A stretch of 64,000 bases of DNA from assembly GCA_020543525.1 (NCBI GenBank), contig JAHYIO010000036.1, positions 744,001 to 808,000 of the forward strand, read 5' to 3'. A program made the translations under genes and the position numbers. A model generated the notes under the pieces. The model made no database searches, was not told the DNA's origin, and saw only the letters and a list, made by a program, of their open reading frames with translations. This document shows, one piece after another, positions 46,896 through 58,912 of this stretch. Numbering within the stretch: the first letter of the stretch is position 1; each line of letters starts with the position of its first letter. Source of the stretch: Coriolopsis trogii. Taxonomy: Eukaryota; Basidiomycota; Agaricomycetes; Polyporales; Polyporaceae.

Positions 46896-48759
46896 GAGCA
46901 CTCGGCTATCGGACATTTGCGTCCTGGAGACGCACGATTATTCTTCCTTCTGTATCAATTATTCTATAGTGCACACCACTATCATTATCCTGCTCTTCAC
47001 TGAAGACAACTCTCAATGACGCGCAACGCATTGAGACCCAATATCCTTTCACATTCCAACGCCTGGCGTTGTTATTACATCCGTTCTCTGCCTCTGGGCA
47101 CACATGCGACATGGAAGATGCAGGTAATGTTCATATGCTTGACATATTGTAATAGAACGTAGGAGGCAGGAGTACTTGTGTCGACCTGCTCCTGATACGT
47201 CTTACACTGTCGTTTTGGGGTAAGAGATGTGATGAGCTAGCCAGCACTTGTAAGCGTGCCCTCATGTGCAGAAGATGACAGGTATGTAGACTATCGACGC
47301 GACCTCATTTGCACCAATAGCATCCGTCACGGCCTTAGATCTGGCGAGGTGGGACTATAGCCTCCCCAGCCCTGCACGTCCCAAGTTGCCTCCTTTTGCG
47401 AAGATGGTCGCACAAGGGCCGGTAATCATAGGACATTCTCCCGTGGAGCATTTCGTCTCTGTGAACCCGGCTCGTGCGCTGGTGGCAAGGCTTGAGATCG
47501 GATGCACTCGTCGGAGGCTTCTTGAAGTTCGAAGCACCGGGGTACCCCGTACCCCTGTCTTCAGCCCACGCCGGTCATAACATATCCGCGCATCCGTGCA
47601 CACGGCTATCGTCGGCGCAGTAGTGTGCGAGAACGTCCCGTCAAAGGGACTCGCGGAGCAACGGATAGTTCACACTATGACTTTCCCGTCTATCGTTGAC
47701 TGCGTGCGGTGGGGTCATTGTCCCATGGACGTTTCGGACCGTCGTGCTTCCACTCCAGAACCACCACGGCCTCATCACCGAGAGACTGATCTACTGGATC
47801 GCAACTCACCTCCCGGTTTTGCTCAGCGCCCTCTAGGTTGCACGCCAATGGAGCATTGGAGCTCATGCAATCCTTCACCCAAATCCTTTGCATCGCAGAA
47901 ACTGGTCGGCTGGACGGTTTGGTCAGAGTTTCCGTAGATTGTGGACAGCGCTGAGAAAAGTCGCCGAATAATACATGGTGATTGTGGATGCCATTTTGAG
48001 TCGTTGATACCTAGAATCCAAGGCAGCGTCGATTCATGCAGATTCATGCATGGCACATGCGTATACGTAGAGAGCGCTTACAGACATTTCGCCTCCCGAC
48101 CATCTCCGACAAATCTCTGAGCTCTTGGTTTGAAGCCCCACCTCCGCTCCGATAGCTCCTCTATAATGTACGGCCTCTCTCCTCTCTGTCAGCTCAACCT
48201 CCGGCTATGTATACTACACAGTACATGATCTCGAACGCAGTGTAACCTCATCGCTCTACAGCTTTTCAGGACTCTCATTTCGACACCAAAGCGTCTGGGT
48301 GATGAGGCTCTCATGGCCTTCCGCAAAACAAGATCATCGGAGATCACGACATGATCCTGCATCATGCCTCCGACCGGTTCGAATCAATGCAAGCATGAGA
48401 AGATGACGCACCCGCCGGCATAGACTGGGCACATGCCCTTCTCAGGCTCATGGATTGGCGCAGGATCGGCGTACGTGCGATTATGCGACATTGTCTCACA
48501 GTTACTTGTTAGTAGTCAGCGACGACTACCGCAAGCCACGTCAACCAGGTAGCCTTTCTCTCTGCTAGGAAGTTGACAAGAACAACAGCAGGAAAACCCG
48601 GTATTTTGAGGCGGAAGGTATGAACTCCATCCGTGCTGCTTCTACAATATGTCAGTCCATTATACTAAGACTGCTCTCTGACTTTGTGACGTTTGGGGAA
48701 CAGATATACATAGCCGTCGAAGGCGTAAGAACACCACGCACTCGTGTGTTTAGCTCCAA
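46896..48759. other. Intergenic, no gene supported
   Basis: 1.9 kb. The first 120 bases belong to the duplication arm. Plus frames 47386-47580 and 47596-47937 have no motif. A short direct repeat (GATTCATGCA twice) is near 48033. The end is the upstream region of the SDR gene. Confidence 0.45.
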
Positions 48760-49816
48760 ATGTGGCCGTTCTACCGTCGCACCAGCAAACTGCCTCGCGC
48801 CGAAGAGCGCGTGCTGATTCTGGGCGGCTCTAGCGGCGTCGGCCGCGAGCTCGCACGCATCTATGCTTCGCGCGGCGCGCGGGTCTGCATCGTCGCTCGC
48901 CGCGAGGAGGAACTCAAGAAGGTTACCGAAGAGGCGCAGCAGCTTCACGCAAGGGCCACGAGAGCAAAAGCGAAAGACGTAGATGGCGATAATCACGTCT
49001 TCCACGTCAAGGCGGACTTCACTGTGATTGACGATATGCTCGCCGTACGTGCCAAAATACAAGAAGGTATGGGCGCGACTCTCTCCGACATCTCATCTGA
49101 ACTCACTGTCGACATTGTCAGCATGGGAGGGTTTAGACACTTTGGTCGTTTGCGCGGCCGTCTTGACGACGCGCCCACTCTACGAGCTGGCCGGCCTCGA
49201 TATGCATGGCCGCACGTTCACGCCGCCTCAGGCGGAGAAGGAGAACATCGAGCATGTCGTCAACACGGCAAGAAGGGCGCTGGAGGGCAACTTTATTGGT
49301 CCTCTCATCGCCGTCACCACTTTTGTGAGTCGCGCGATCAAATCGTTCGCACTCAGATGTGCTTCACGCTGATATGCTGTGCATGTTGGACAGATACCCA
49401 TGCTGGCCGCGTCACTCGCACCTTCAGTGATGCTCATGGCAACTCTCGGAGCGCTGATCCCTGCGCCGAGCCTGTCGTTGTACAACTCTACAAAAGCAGG
49501 CGCGCTCATGCTCTATCAAACACTCGCAGTCGAGCATCCGTACATCAGGTTTACGAGGGTTTTACCGTCGGTGATGAAGGGCGAGAACTTCTTCGCTTCG
49601 AGCATTGACGGCGGGCGCGTGCGCAGCGGTGACCCGGCGACCTTCGGGCTGGAGAACGCAGACGTGGCGAAGAGGTCCGTCCTCGGAGTTGACAGAGGGG
49701 AGGAAGTCGTGTTTATCCCTGGCTACCTGGGGTGGACATCGCACTTCTTTTACTGGCTCTGCCCGCCTATCGTGGTCAGTTATGTCAGGAGGATGTACAA
49801 GTACGATGCTGCCTAG
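48760..49816 (+). CDS. Membrane-type short-chain dehydrogenase/reductase (3-ketosphinganine reductase or 11beta-HSD-like)
   Basis: NAD(P)(H)-dependent oxidoreductase. Starts MWPFYRRTSKLPRAEERVLI, then the nucleotide site LGGSSGVGRELARIYASRGA, VCIVARREEELKKV, and VKADFTVIDD. An intron follows QE; the next exon reads AWEGLDTLVVCAAVLTTRPL. After a second intron: IPMLAASLAPSVMLMATLGA, LSLYNSTKAGALMLYQTLAV (catalytic Tyr and Lys), then VLPSVMKGENFFASS, and a hydrophobic C-terminus FFYWLCPPIVVSYVRRMYKY that may anchor it in the ER. The residue 13 before the catalytic Tyr, normally Ser, is Thr in MATLGA. About 315 residues. Fungal relatives with this layout reduce 3-ketosphinganine or steroid-like ketones; motifs alone do not decide which. 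Confidence 0.85.
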
Positions 49817-50898
49817 TATGCTCAGGTGTCTATCACGCGTATGTCGCTGTACTATTCAGAATAGATTGCTTCGACATGTTGGATACAAGAGCAAGCAAGC
49901 ATCTGCCAGTCCAATCCGCTGCTTCTCCGCCATCATCCAGCGCGAGATACGCAACCCAGCGTAACGGCCCATGGACACGCGCCATTATGTGAATCGATGA
50001 GGCCCTACTGGGCACTTCGTCTGCTCGACCATGCTCAAGCAGGTGCTCGGGAGGAAGCATCGTAGCAATAGCTACTACTGGTCACTGCTAGTACGTGCTA
50101 TGTTGACGTCGACGTGAGACTCTCTCGACGAGTGCTCACAGCAGCAGCCGGTATTTGCCGAACGCTCGTAAGGCTAGGCATTATTTTTCCTGGATTGCCA
50201 TTCCCTTTCTTCCAACCTCGTCGTGGTCTCGCCCCAAGTGTACTGAACTCTCAACATGGTTCATTGCATCCGTGGATAGTCTCACAACAAGGTTTGCCAA
50301 GTCCAACGCCACTTCTTCAATAGTGCTTGCGAAGGTCTCGCAACTTTCGCTGTAACTGATAGTATATACGTGACAGTTGGAGGCCAGCACAACTTCACAG
50401 GTGCGTCAAGTATTGACTTCGCTTGGTATTTACATCTCATGGCCACATAGCGCAAATTCATCGACTGATGTGAGATTTGCAGTTACAGCGGCATATGTGC
50501 CACAAAAAGCGTACAATAGCCGATGACAGCACTAGGCTGTTCTACTGTGATCACCACAGACTCCACTTCAAGCTTCGCTATGGCCAACTATGGCGATAAG
50601 CCCATATGTTCGGCGGAGAAAACTGTATCAGCTTGATTCTGATGCGTCCCGGAACGCGTTGTGTCAAGGGTCAATTGAGTTCACAGCCTCAGGAAGTCGT
50701 GAGAGGGGTGGGCGCCCTCTCTTCCGTCCCTCCTGATCATGACTCCTCGAGGGTTCGGTTCTAGGTGCGGTGCACGGGCTGACGGCACTCCCCATTGATA
50801 CAGCCGCTCATGCCTATGTTTCGGTATTGAGCGTGTTTATCAGGTCAGTGAATCTGCGATGCCAGCCCCGCTCGCTGGGTAGGCCCCTTTCTCCCATT
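49817..50898. other. Intergenic, no gene supported
   Basis: Between the SDR and DUF6534 copy 4. Only short frames; nothing recognised. Confidence 0.5.
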
Positions 50899-53018
50899 AT
50901 GTCTGACCCTTCTTCGAACGCAACTGCAACTGCGTCTCCTGTTTTTCCGACTATCCCTCCCGTCGATGGCACGCTCGGAGCTGTCATCGTCGGCACATTC
51001 CTTTCTCTTATGTGAGTGCGGTGTTTCATTCTGGCTGACGAAGGCTGAACTCCTACTCCTGTTAGTCTTTACGGCCTTTCTTTCCACCAGTCCTATCAGT
51101 ACTATGTCAACTATCCGTTTGACAAGTTCTTGCTCAAGTCATATGTAAGTGTCCCGTCTCGTCTACTCGCCATCATCAGTCTCATCGCGATGGCACGAAG
51201 GTTGCCTTGATTCTGTGAGTCATCTTGCCAATCACCGTGGTCAATCACCGTGGTCGATGTGACTGAGGGCACGATGTAGCGTGTTGGAAACCCTCTCCTC
51301 TACGTTGGCTATGCATGCATGGTACGTCTGGTCCATTTTGCAGTTACTGTTTGTCTGAGGAAGCGAATATGAAGCTATTACTACGCCGTGACGAACTACT
51401 TCTTCCCGCAAATGCTGCAAGAGGTTGTCTGGTACGTATATGCCACTCTGATATTCAGTCTTGTGACTGATTCCCTCATGTACACAGGTCTGCGTCGGTA
51501 AGCTACAACTTAAGCGAAGAATACTCGTCTCTCACCATGCGACCTTCGGACACAGCTTTCAGTCATTATTGGGGTGTGTATCGCTCCTACCGACTCCCTT
51601 TCAAACTACTCATGTTGCTCTACATGTCCAGGCCGTCTCCGTGGCGCTATGCCAAAGGTTTGAGACCCAGCTCGCGCCTCCAGTAGAGAGCTGACATGGC
51701 GGACTCGTAGCTTCTTCGCTTATCGTGTCTCGATCCGTACGTTGTTTGCTTACAATGTTCACGCCCTGTACTCATTCGTGCTACAGTCGGAAAGAGATGG
51801 TGGCCACTTGTGATTGTGGTGGTATGTTCTCAGAGCCATCGGGACTAACGGGGGCATAGCTGACTGACCGAACACCAGATTCTTCTCGTGATGGCAGAGC
51901 TAGGTGAGTGAGGCCCGTCCTACCATCTTGTCCCTCAGTCAGTATCTAATTTGCCCTATTTAGCTATATCTTTCGGTGAGCAATGGTACCGTTCATGATA
52001 TTTGAGTAGCAAACTCAGACTACGTTAGTTGCTGCCGCCAAGATGTTCCAACTCAAGACATGGGCGTTGTTCGATGACTGGGAGGTACGTTCTGGACTCT
52101 CATTGTTGTCGAATAATGTCCTGACGCGCATTCAGTACCTCCTCGCGATCCATAATGGGATCTCCACATTGTCAGACTTCCTCATTGCTGCCGCACTGGT
52201 CCACGCTTGCCGTCAGAGTCAGACAGGTAGCTGGCCGTGAGTCTAGACGATTATGCTCTATTGCTGCGCGCTGACGCTGTGATCAGAGGTGACACCAAGC
52301 TTGGAACGGCTATCGTGTACACGATCAGCACCGGTCTTCTTACCGGGTGTGTTGGTGTTTCAAGCGCATCTTCGTCCTCTATCTTACCTTGAACTCCCGG
52401 ACAGCGTCTACCATAGCGTGTGCTTCATCATTGTACGTATTCTTGATTCTCGGATCCTTCGCATAAGTGACATGTCTCCCAGTCTCTCGCGCTCCCGCAT
52501 AACTTGGTCTACCTCGGCGCGCTCATCGTTGGCATTCGGTGTACGTTCCATCTCTCAAATACACTGGCTTTACGTTGACCAATTTGTCACTACAGTGTAC
52601 TCTAACTGGCTTCTCGCTGCGTAAGTCACGCCGGAGACCTCTCAACCAAACTCGCTAATCTCACCCATACGGGCGTCCCGGATAGCTTGAACACCCGACG
52701 CTCTATCACCGACCGGCAAGGGTTCGACGTCGCGACCTCTGACAACTCTCCGTTCGGGGTGAGCGTGCGCTCGACCACACAAGGCGGCACCCAGTCCTTC
52801 CAGTCTGCCAAGTTTGTCAACCCGCGGGTAAGTTTGACAGTTCCGTATCCCCCGGGCGGGCCCAGACTTACGACATGCCGCGGTCTGTACAGCAGCAGGC
52901 GCTGCAGAACACGTCGGTGACAGCTACCACCTCCGATGTCCTGGACATCAAGATCACAACGGAACTCACTCGGGAGACTTCTGAGACCTTCACGAGGGCC
53001 AAGGCCCCGGGCTACTGA
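50899..53018 (+). CDS. DUF6534-type membrane protein, copy 4
   Basis: Integral membrane protein, role unknown. Starts MSDPSSNATATASPVFPTIP, then VDGTLGAVIVGTFLSLM and LYGLSFHQSYQYYVNYPFDK. Next are LETLSSTLAMHA, YYYAVTNYFFPQMLQEVVW, small exons in the 51.5-52.0 kb stretch (VGKRWWPLVIVV, ILLVMAELA), and the core LLAIHNGISTLSDFLIAAAL followed by CRQSQTGSW, GDTKLGTAIVYTISTGLLTG, LVYLGALIVG and VYSNWLLAALNTRRSITDRQ. The tail has SDNSPFGVSVRSTTQGGTQ and SVTATTSDVLDIKITTELTR, ending RAKAPGY at TGA 53018. The VLDIK(I/V)TTE block is shared with copy 3, so tails group copies 3 and 4 against copies 1 and 2. Introns are GT-AG and I saw no frame break. Confidence 0.78.
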
Positions 53019-55125
53019 GTCGCGCACATGTGCCTCGAGAAGAGTACCGGCCGGGTGGAAACTCTGGCGGGCCTGCATGCAGGCTGCGGTCTCATCATGT
53101 CCTGAAGACCGGTATCCCTCAGTTGGACGTTGCAAGCGACTTTGTAGGAGCTCTCATGTGTAAGGGCAGTGGTTCGGACATCTGTCTTCGGGAACGTATG
53201 TACGTATAGTCGGCTGTTGCTTCGGTCTGATACACCAGGTTTCTATTTATTGACCCTTTCCTTGCGTGCCTATTTCGAGATGTGTCTAAAGGTGTCTATG
53301 ACATGTGTCAGACACCAACTCCGCTCACGGTCCAGACCTGGGAGGTCGCTCGACCACCGGTGTGACCACTCCCGAGCGAGGAGGAAGGTCAGGATGCTAA
53401 GTGGAGCATTTAGCTGCGACAAGAGTTCATGCATGCTGACATCAGAGTATCAGAACGTACATGTCAGATGATAGTAAGTCCGACAAGACGGTTTAGTTGA
53501 TTGCTGTCGGCAGTCCGAGTGGCGTTCGGGCATATGTACGGCGGGGAATGAGCGTGAACGTTCGTCGACATTGATGTCGTGCTTTGGCAGTTCCATTACC
53601 AAATAGAGGACAGTTACAGTTGATATGTGCCTAGCGAGCTTCTGCTCGAACATTGTACAAATCATGCATGGCAGCCGGACAAGGCAGTGAGGGTATGTGC
53701 GACGTCAATCCTACAACCGATAGATCGGACCCGGCGGAGTGAGTGTCAAGTAGTCACGAACAAGTGCTCAGGTCTACTCAGCTTAAGTTGACATGTGCGC
53801 AGACATTCCCCGGTGAATGGACGAGTCCCTAGACATAACACAATCGTACCTACATCGGCTTCCGGAGCGGGCAAGTCACCATTTGTGATGGATCATACGG
53901 CAATGCGGTCTCAGCATTGGCTGTGAACTCATCCCGCCCGACCTCACCTCCACACGAGGAGGCGAGAGCGGGATCATTGATGTAAGGGTGATCTTCGTGT
54001 CCTACAACATCGCATGCAAATCTAGTGAGTCCTGCGGCCTGCCAGAAGCAGCACTAGTAGGCAAAGACCAGCTGGACTTACGTCAGGCTATCAAGCTTGT
54101 CAAAATCTGATATCAAGGTTTGATGTTTGAACTGGTCTCTCTACTTACGGATTCAAAACTCCAGATGCCTCCTACGCGTGAGCATGAAGGGACGATCAGC
54201 CATACGCTACTTGTGGCTTGAGAGTAGGAATCCATAGCACTCACTTGAGCACTGATCTCGTGAAGAGAATGACAGATGAATAGGTCTCCGGCGCCAGACC
54301 CTGAACACGGTGAACGGAGACGCACGGCACGCCATCGCGCACGGTTAATCGGAGAGCGCAAACCTTCCGTGCATTGGCACCCTATCGCCGTGTGGCAGGG
54401 CTTGTGGATCAACACATGACCAATCTATTCGGAACTTTGACCGAGAATGTTAGAGGATGTATATGACAATCCTGACGCGGCAGACTTTGGTCTACACTGC
54501 AAGTCATCGGCACTGAGCAAGGTGTCAGTACTGTTTTGAGGACCGAGCTGGACGGAAGGCTCAAGCGCTCACCGGCGGACATGGGTCAGGCAATAGAGAC
54601 AAAGATCATCTCACAAGCTGTCCATCTGCCAGTGGTCCTAGCCAAGGCCAATTCATGTCGTATGCCTAGCTTTCGCCGAGGCCCCTTGGGAAAGGTGAAT
54701 AGTGGATGGCGGGGAATCCAGGCCTGCCTGTTTGTTCCGTAGCACGGGTGCTAGACATCCGCTGCATCGGAAAAGAGGCAGGGAGATGTCGACTCGGAAA
54801 GAGCGACACATCAGCCGTGCCTGTGCAACAGAAGTTGAGAAGCACGGGCTGGGGACAGCACATGAGCGGGGCGCCCGTACCGCGGTCTGACATTAGCTAA
54901 TGTAGGCGTGGGCGCTGCTAGTTTGCAGCATGGCCTCGGTGAGAGGTTGGGGAATACACGATGCGATAGGGTCTCTGGCGCGCAGGAACGCAAAATTGAA
55001 TGTGCGAATGATATGTTCGATGCACGAAAGCAATAAATAGGCCAAGCGGGCAGCACACCCTACCGACCTCTCCCTTTCCCTCCTCCACCGATACACATCC
55101 ACACCCCGACGTCCAGGCCTCCAAA
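53019..55125. other. 2.1 kb without a recognisable gene
   Basis: Only short frames (for example plus 53169-53471, minus 54113-54415), none with motifs. The last 100 bases, with AATAAATA near 55032 and a CT-rich leader, are the promoter of the alpha-oxoamine synthase. Confidence 0.45.
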
Positions 55126-56594
55126 ATGCCGACCCCCATCGAGGCCTTCATCGCAAAGACGTTCGACAAGCGGCGGAAGATGAACGTCAACTGCCCCGAC
55201 TTCAAAACACCCATGCCGACAAACGCTGCCGATTTCTTCTCCAACGACTACCTTGGCGTTACAACCAACCCGCGCGTCCGCGATGCCTACCTCAAGAAGC
55301 TCTCGCAGATGCCGCTGCTCATCGGGTCAGCTGGCTCGCGTCTCCTCACCGGAAACACGAGCACGCACACCGAGTTTGAGGACCGCGCGCGCAGGTACTG
55401 GGGAGGCCCGAGCTGCGGGGCACCGGACGCGCTCCTGTTCAATTCGGGGTACGATGCGAACCTCGCGTTCTTCTCCACACTCCCGCAAAAGGGGGACGCC
55501 ATCGTGTTCGACGAGTTTGTGCACGCGTCGATACGCGACGGCATGTCAGCCTCACAGCCCAAGCAGCTCAAGGCCCTCTACCCCTTCAAGCACAACTCCG
55601 TGCAGTCCTTCCGAGAAGTTGTCCAGCACGTGTTGAAAACGCACCCGGACATCGCGGCGGGGAAGGCGACCCTATTCGTTGCCGTCGAGACGCTGTACAG
55701 CATGGACGGCGACTATGCCCCTTTGAACCAGATCTTCGACGTCGCCGACGAGCTGATTCCCAAGGGCTCCGCACATCTCATGGTCGACGAAGCACACACC
55801 TCTGGGCTCTTTGGTCCTGACGGCCGCGGACTTCTGTTCGAGATGGGTCTCCAGGGACGCGTGCATACCGTCCTGCACACCTTCAGCAAGGTTTGGGGCA
55901 TGAGCGGAGGTATTTGCGGGCTTCTATCTTCTTCGCCACACCGAAGCTGATGGCCGTTCGCCTAGCAATCCTGATGACTTCCACGACCATCAGGAACTTC
56001 CTTATCCTCTACGCGAGGCCGATGATATACTCAAGCTCCCTGCCGCATTCGCACATATGTGCGCTCCAAACTACATTCGACTTCGTCACAGGGCCTGACG
56101 GCGTAGAGGTGGGAGCTTTCTGTGCGTGCTTAGACGAGAACAGATGACTCACCCGTGTGCAGCTTCGCGATCGTCTCCGGAGGCTGACGAAGTACTTCGA
56201 ACAAATCCTCGAGACTGCGCTCCGGAACGTGCCCCCGGAATTGCTCTCGGTACGCGAGCGCAAGATCCCAGAGGACTACCCGTCGACCGTCTTCAGCCCC
56301 ATCTTCCCACTGCTGAGCCACTCGCCGCGGGCGCTGGAGGAGTTCATGCGGCCCCTCGGATACGGCATCACGGCGATCCCGTACCCCACCGTGCCGAGGG
56401 GCGAGGAGCGCGTCCGGGTGGTCTTGCACTCGTCAAACACAGAGGAGGACCTCGACGAGTTCGCGACGCGTCTTCTGCAGTGGGTGACAATGATGCAGGC
56501 GGCCGAGGAGACGAAGAAGGAGCAGCTATCCGAGAGGCGACCGGAGCAGGAGCGGCCAGGGCAGCCCCAGGTTCAGTTTCGAGCCATGCTGTAA
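55126..56594 (+). CDS. Alpha-oxoamine synthase (8-amino-7-oxononanoate synthase-like), PLP enzyme
   Basis: Condenses an amino acid with an acyl thioester, with loss of CO2, to an alpha-amino ketone. Start MPTPIEAFIAKTFDKRRKMN. Landmarks: ADFFSNDYLGVTTNPRVRDA, GSAGSRLLTGNTSTHTEFED, ALLFNSGYDANLAFFSTLPQ, DEFVHASIRDGMSASQPKQL, the cofactor Asp/His block HLMVDEAHTSGLFGPDGRGL, and the PLP lysine in HTFSKVWGMSGG. An intron of about 60 bases follows SGG and the next exon reads AILMTSTTIRNFLILYARPM, then IYSSSLPHSHICALQTTFDF. After a second intron, QLRDRLRRLTKYFEQIL leads to IPYPTVPRGEERVRVVLHSS and a charged tail to 56594. About 455 residues; bacterial BioF is near 385, and the extra length is mainly the acidic/Arg-rich C-tail. 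Fits biotin synthesis (BioF role), but a secondary-metabolism role is also possible. Confidence 0.92.
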
Positions 56595-57330
56595 TGATGA
56601 GTCGGGCGAGTTGGCGCAGACACTAGAGCTAGGCTGGGCACCTCTGTACAGTATATTATATGATGGGCTAGTGCTAGGGCTTTCTGTCTATCTAACTTGA
56701 CTTTGCTTGTTTGCCACTTCATCCTCGAGTCGAGTCGCTGCTTTGTGCTCCAAGTGTCAATGCGCAACCTGTGAATTATACGACGTACCTACCGTATGCG
56801 ACGACTTCCACCAGTCGAGGCTCCTAGTCTTCCACACAATGACAGACTCTTATGAGACAAGTGCAAATAAAGGACCCGACCCTCCAGATGCATAATGCGA
56901 GATACAGCTGGTGGGAGCGTGAAGCAAGGAAATTACTTCGTGAGGCGCCCGACAGCTGGACGCCCACCCGCCTTGAATAAGGCAATTTCCAGAACCGGAC
57001 GATGCTAGATTGGAAGGACGTCCGAGCTGAACTTGGTGCAATCTATGTACCTTAGGTGCACTCGCACACTCTATGATCGTGATCTACTTGTGAAACCACA
57101 AACATGATGTGCACGCTCCGCAGATCGTTATTTGGATATCCGACCTCCGAGTCTGGCAAAACCCGGAGGCACGACAAGGCGTCTCAGCCAGCTAAGCCAT
57201 AAGAGGAAATGGATTTGTGTTTCTAGCTACTGCCCTAAACCACATTGTAAACCTTTAAACGTTAAATATAGCACGAATACACTACCACGCTACAGTCGCG
57301 CGCGATACACAAACGACGCGCATCCTAATA
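56595..57330. other. Intergenic between converging genes
   Basis: 735 bases between the 3' ends of the alpha-oxoamine synthase and the minus-strand membrane protein. Short frames only. Confidence 0.5.
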
Positions 57331-58912
57331 CTACACAGCGTCCGATCCCTCCGATACCTTCTTAGAGATCTCCAGCACATGGTCTTGGCTTCCTCCAGCT
57401 TCGCGATCATACCACGTCTCCTGCTCCGTCTTGGTCGTTATCCGGATCGGCACGAGCGGGTACGAGGAAGTCTCCGAAACCTTGACGAGCGAGTGCGCGT
57501 CCGACTCGCTCGTTTTGCTCCCCCGCCAGTGGAGCATGGGACGCGGCATTGCTGGGGCGTCGTGGGGTTGCGAATGCACTCCATGCGAGCGCGAATGGGA
57601 GTGCGCGTGCGAGCCTGAGGAGAGGATGCTCCTCGGGGCTGCAGCGGCGTTCATATCGTCGTGGAAGGTGATCTTGAGACACACGAGGACGATGATGATC
57701 GTGGGGTAGATACCCTATGCTCGACACAAGATACTTGAGGCCAAAGAGCGCTATGCTAGGTAGATGGATACGCACCGTGAGATGGTTCAGCATGTCCGAG
57801 ATAACGTATACACCGTTGTTGTCCGTCAAGAACAGAGCGACGGTGATTACCTAGATACGCGCACATGTTTAGAAGAGGAGCTACACGGGACAATATGGAC
57901 TTACCAATGCCACACAATACACCGCACCGGACTCGACGATGACCAGAAGCACACTGACGTTCCTACTCCCCTGTGCAGCACGGGATCCCATCCCCCGCAT
58001 GTGTCGATTATGTTGCCTATGAACGCCGACACAAAGTGAGCTACTTGGATGATAAAGAACCACAGTCGACGTACCATGCCTTATACGTAATGGCGACGAT
58101 CGAGTATAGGTTCGCGATGCACGTAAGCACTCCGAAACATGCGAACCAAATAGTGACCTCGTCGCCGAATAGTTGTTGCCCATCTGGAGACTCCGAGAGG
58201 GCCTTGGTCATACCAGCCCCCGATACTGAGAAGTGCAAACTCAGCATTCCATCATACAACGCGCCAAGCGGGTGGATGTGCGGGAAAGCTGAGGGGTCTG
58301 ACAGAGCACTTACCGAGACCACCCACGATGCAGACCATAGGGAATAGGACGACGCGCCAATCCCGAGCGTACAGTATCCAAGTTCTCCAACATACGATTC
58401 CATCGCCAATTAAGCACTATGTATGCGCAGTCAAAGGTCGGTCGTTAAGCACCAAATAGCGTCTCCTGCAGCCAGACTCACTCACGTTTATTAACTCTAA
58501 AGCAATCTGTCCATACACGAGAGGATCTCCTTGGTTGTCGAAAATTGTGAGCCCGCCCTCCGTGGCATGTTGGTCGAAGAAGGCAATGAGGTCCACTCGG
58601 AGGGCGAGCGCGATGTGCACGGTCGACATGCAATACATGAGGACGGTGAGAAAAATCATGATATAGTTGCTGGTGGTCCTTGTCTCCGCTCCTCGCTTGC
58701 TGGTAGCGAGATTCGTTCAATATGCTTGATATCATTGGAGGCAAGTGACGCTTACAGGAGAAGATAGAGCGCGCCCCCGGCCAAGATCGTGTACATGCCT
58801 GCGCATAGCAGGGGCTCAGTAGAGGATATGACACTGGGTTTTACTGACACGTACCATGAAGGATGGCCTCGCAGAAGATGGCAAGAAAGTAGGCCTTGGT
58901 CAGAGACGGCAT
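57331..58912 (-). CDS. Multi-pass membrane protein, distant relative of family A
   Basis: Role unknown. Start at 58912 gives MPSLTKAYFLAIFCEAILHG, then GMYTILAGGALYLLL, NYIMIFLTVLMYCMSTVHIA, DPLVYGQIALELINV, a short exon with LIGDGIVVWRTWILYARDWR and VVLFPMVCIVGGL, then DEVTIWFACFGVLTCIANLY, VITVALFLTDNNGVYVISDM and GIYPTIIIVLVCLKITFHDD. The tail is soluble and rich in His and Ser (SGSHAHSHSRSHGVHSQPHD), ending VSEGSDAV at 57331. The IGDGI(V/M)V...RDWR(V)VL(F)P block matches the family A genes (IGDGIMV...RSWKIVVLP), so both belong to one wide superfamily, with about seven helices. A His-rich tail could bind metal, but that is speculation. Confidence 0.8.

Larger units (their letters stand above)
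45450..47015 (+). repeat. Right arm of the inverted duplication
   Basis: Inverted copy of 37620-39160. Promoter, both exon borders, introns and the first part of the 3' flank are shared. Upstream of about 45560 the match thins, with extra bases in this copy (for example after GACTCGACTCGAATC), and it stops near 45450. Ends approximate. Confidence 0.85.

Noticed and set aside
37620..47015. Assembly artefact as the source of the inverted phosphatase copies
   Set aside because: The copies differ at several residues, by an indel, and in their flanks, so they are not one locus written twice; a merged-haplotype error is less likely but not excluded.
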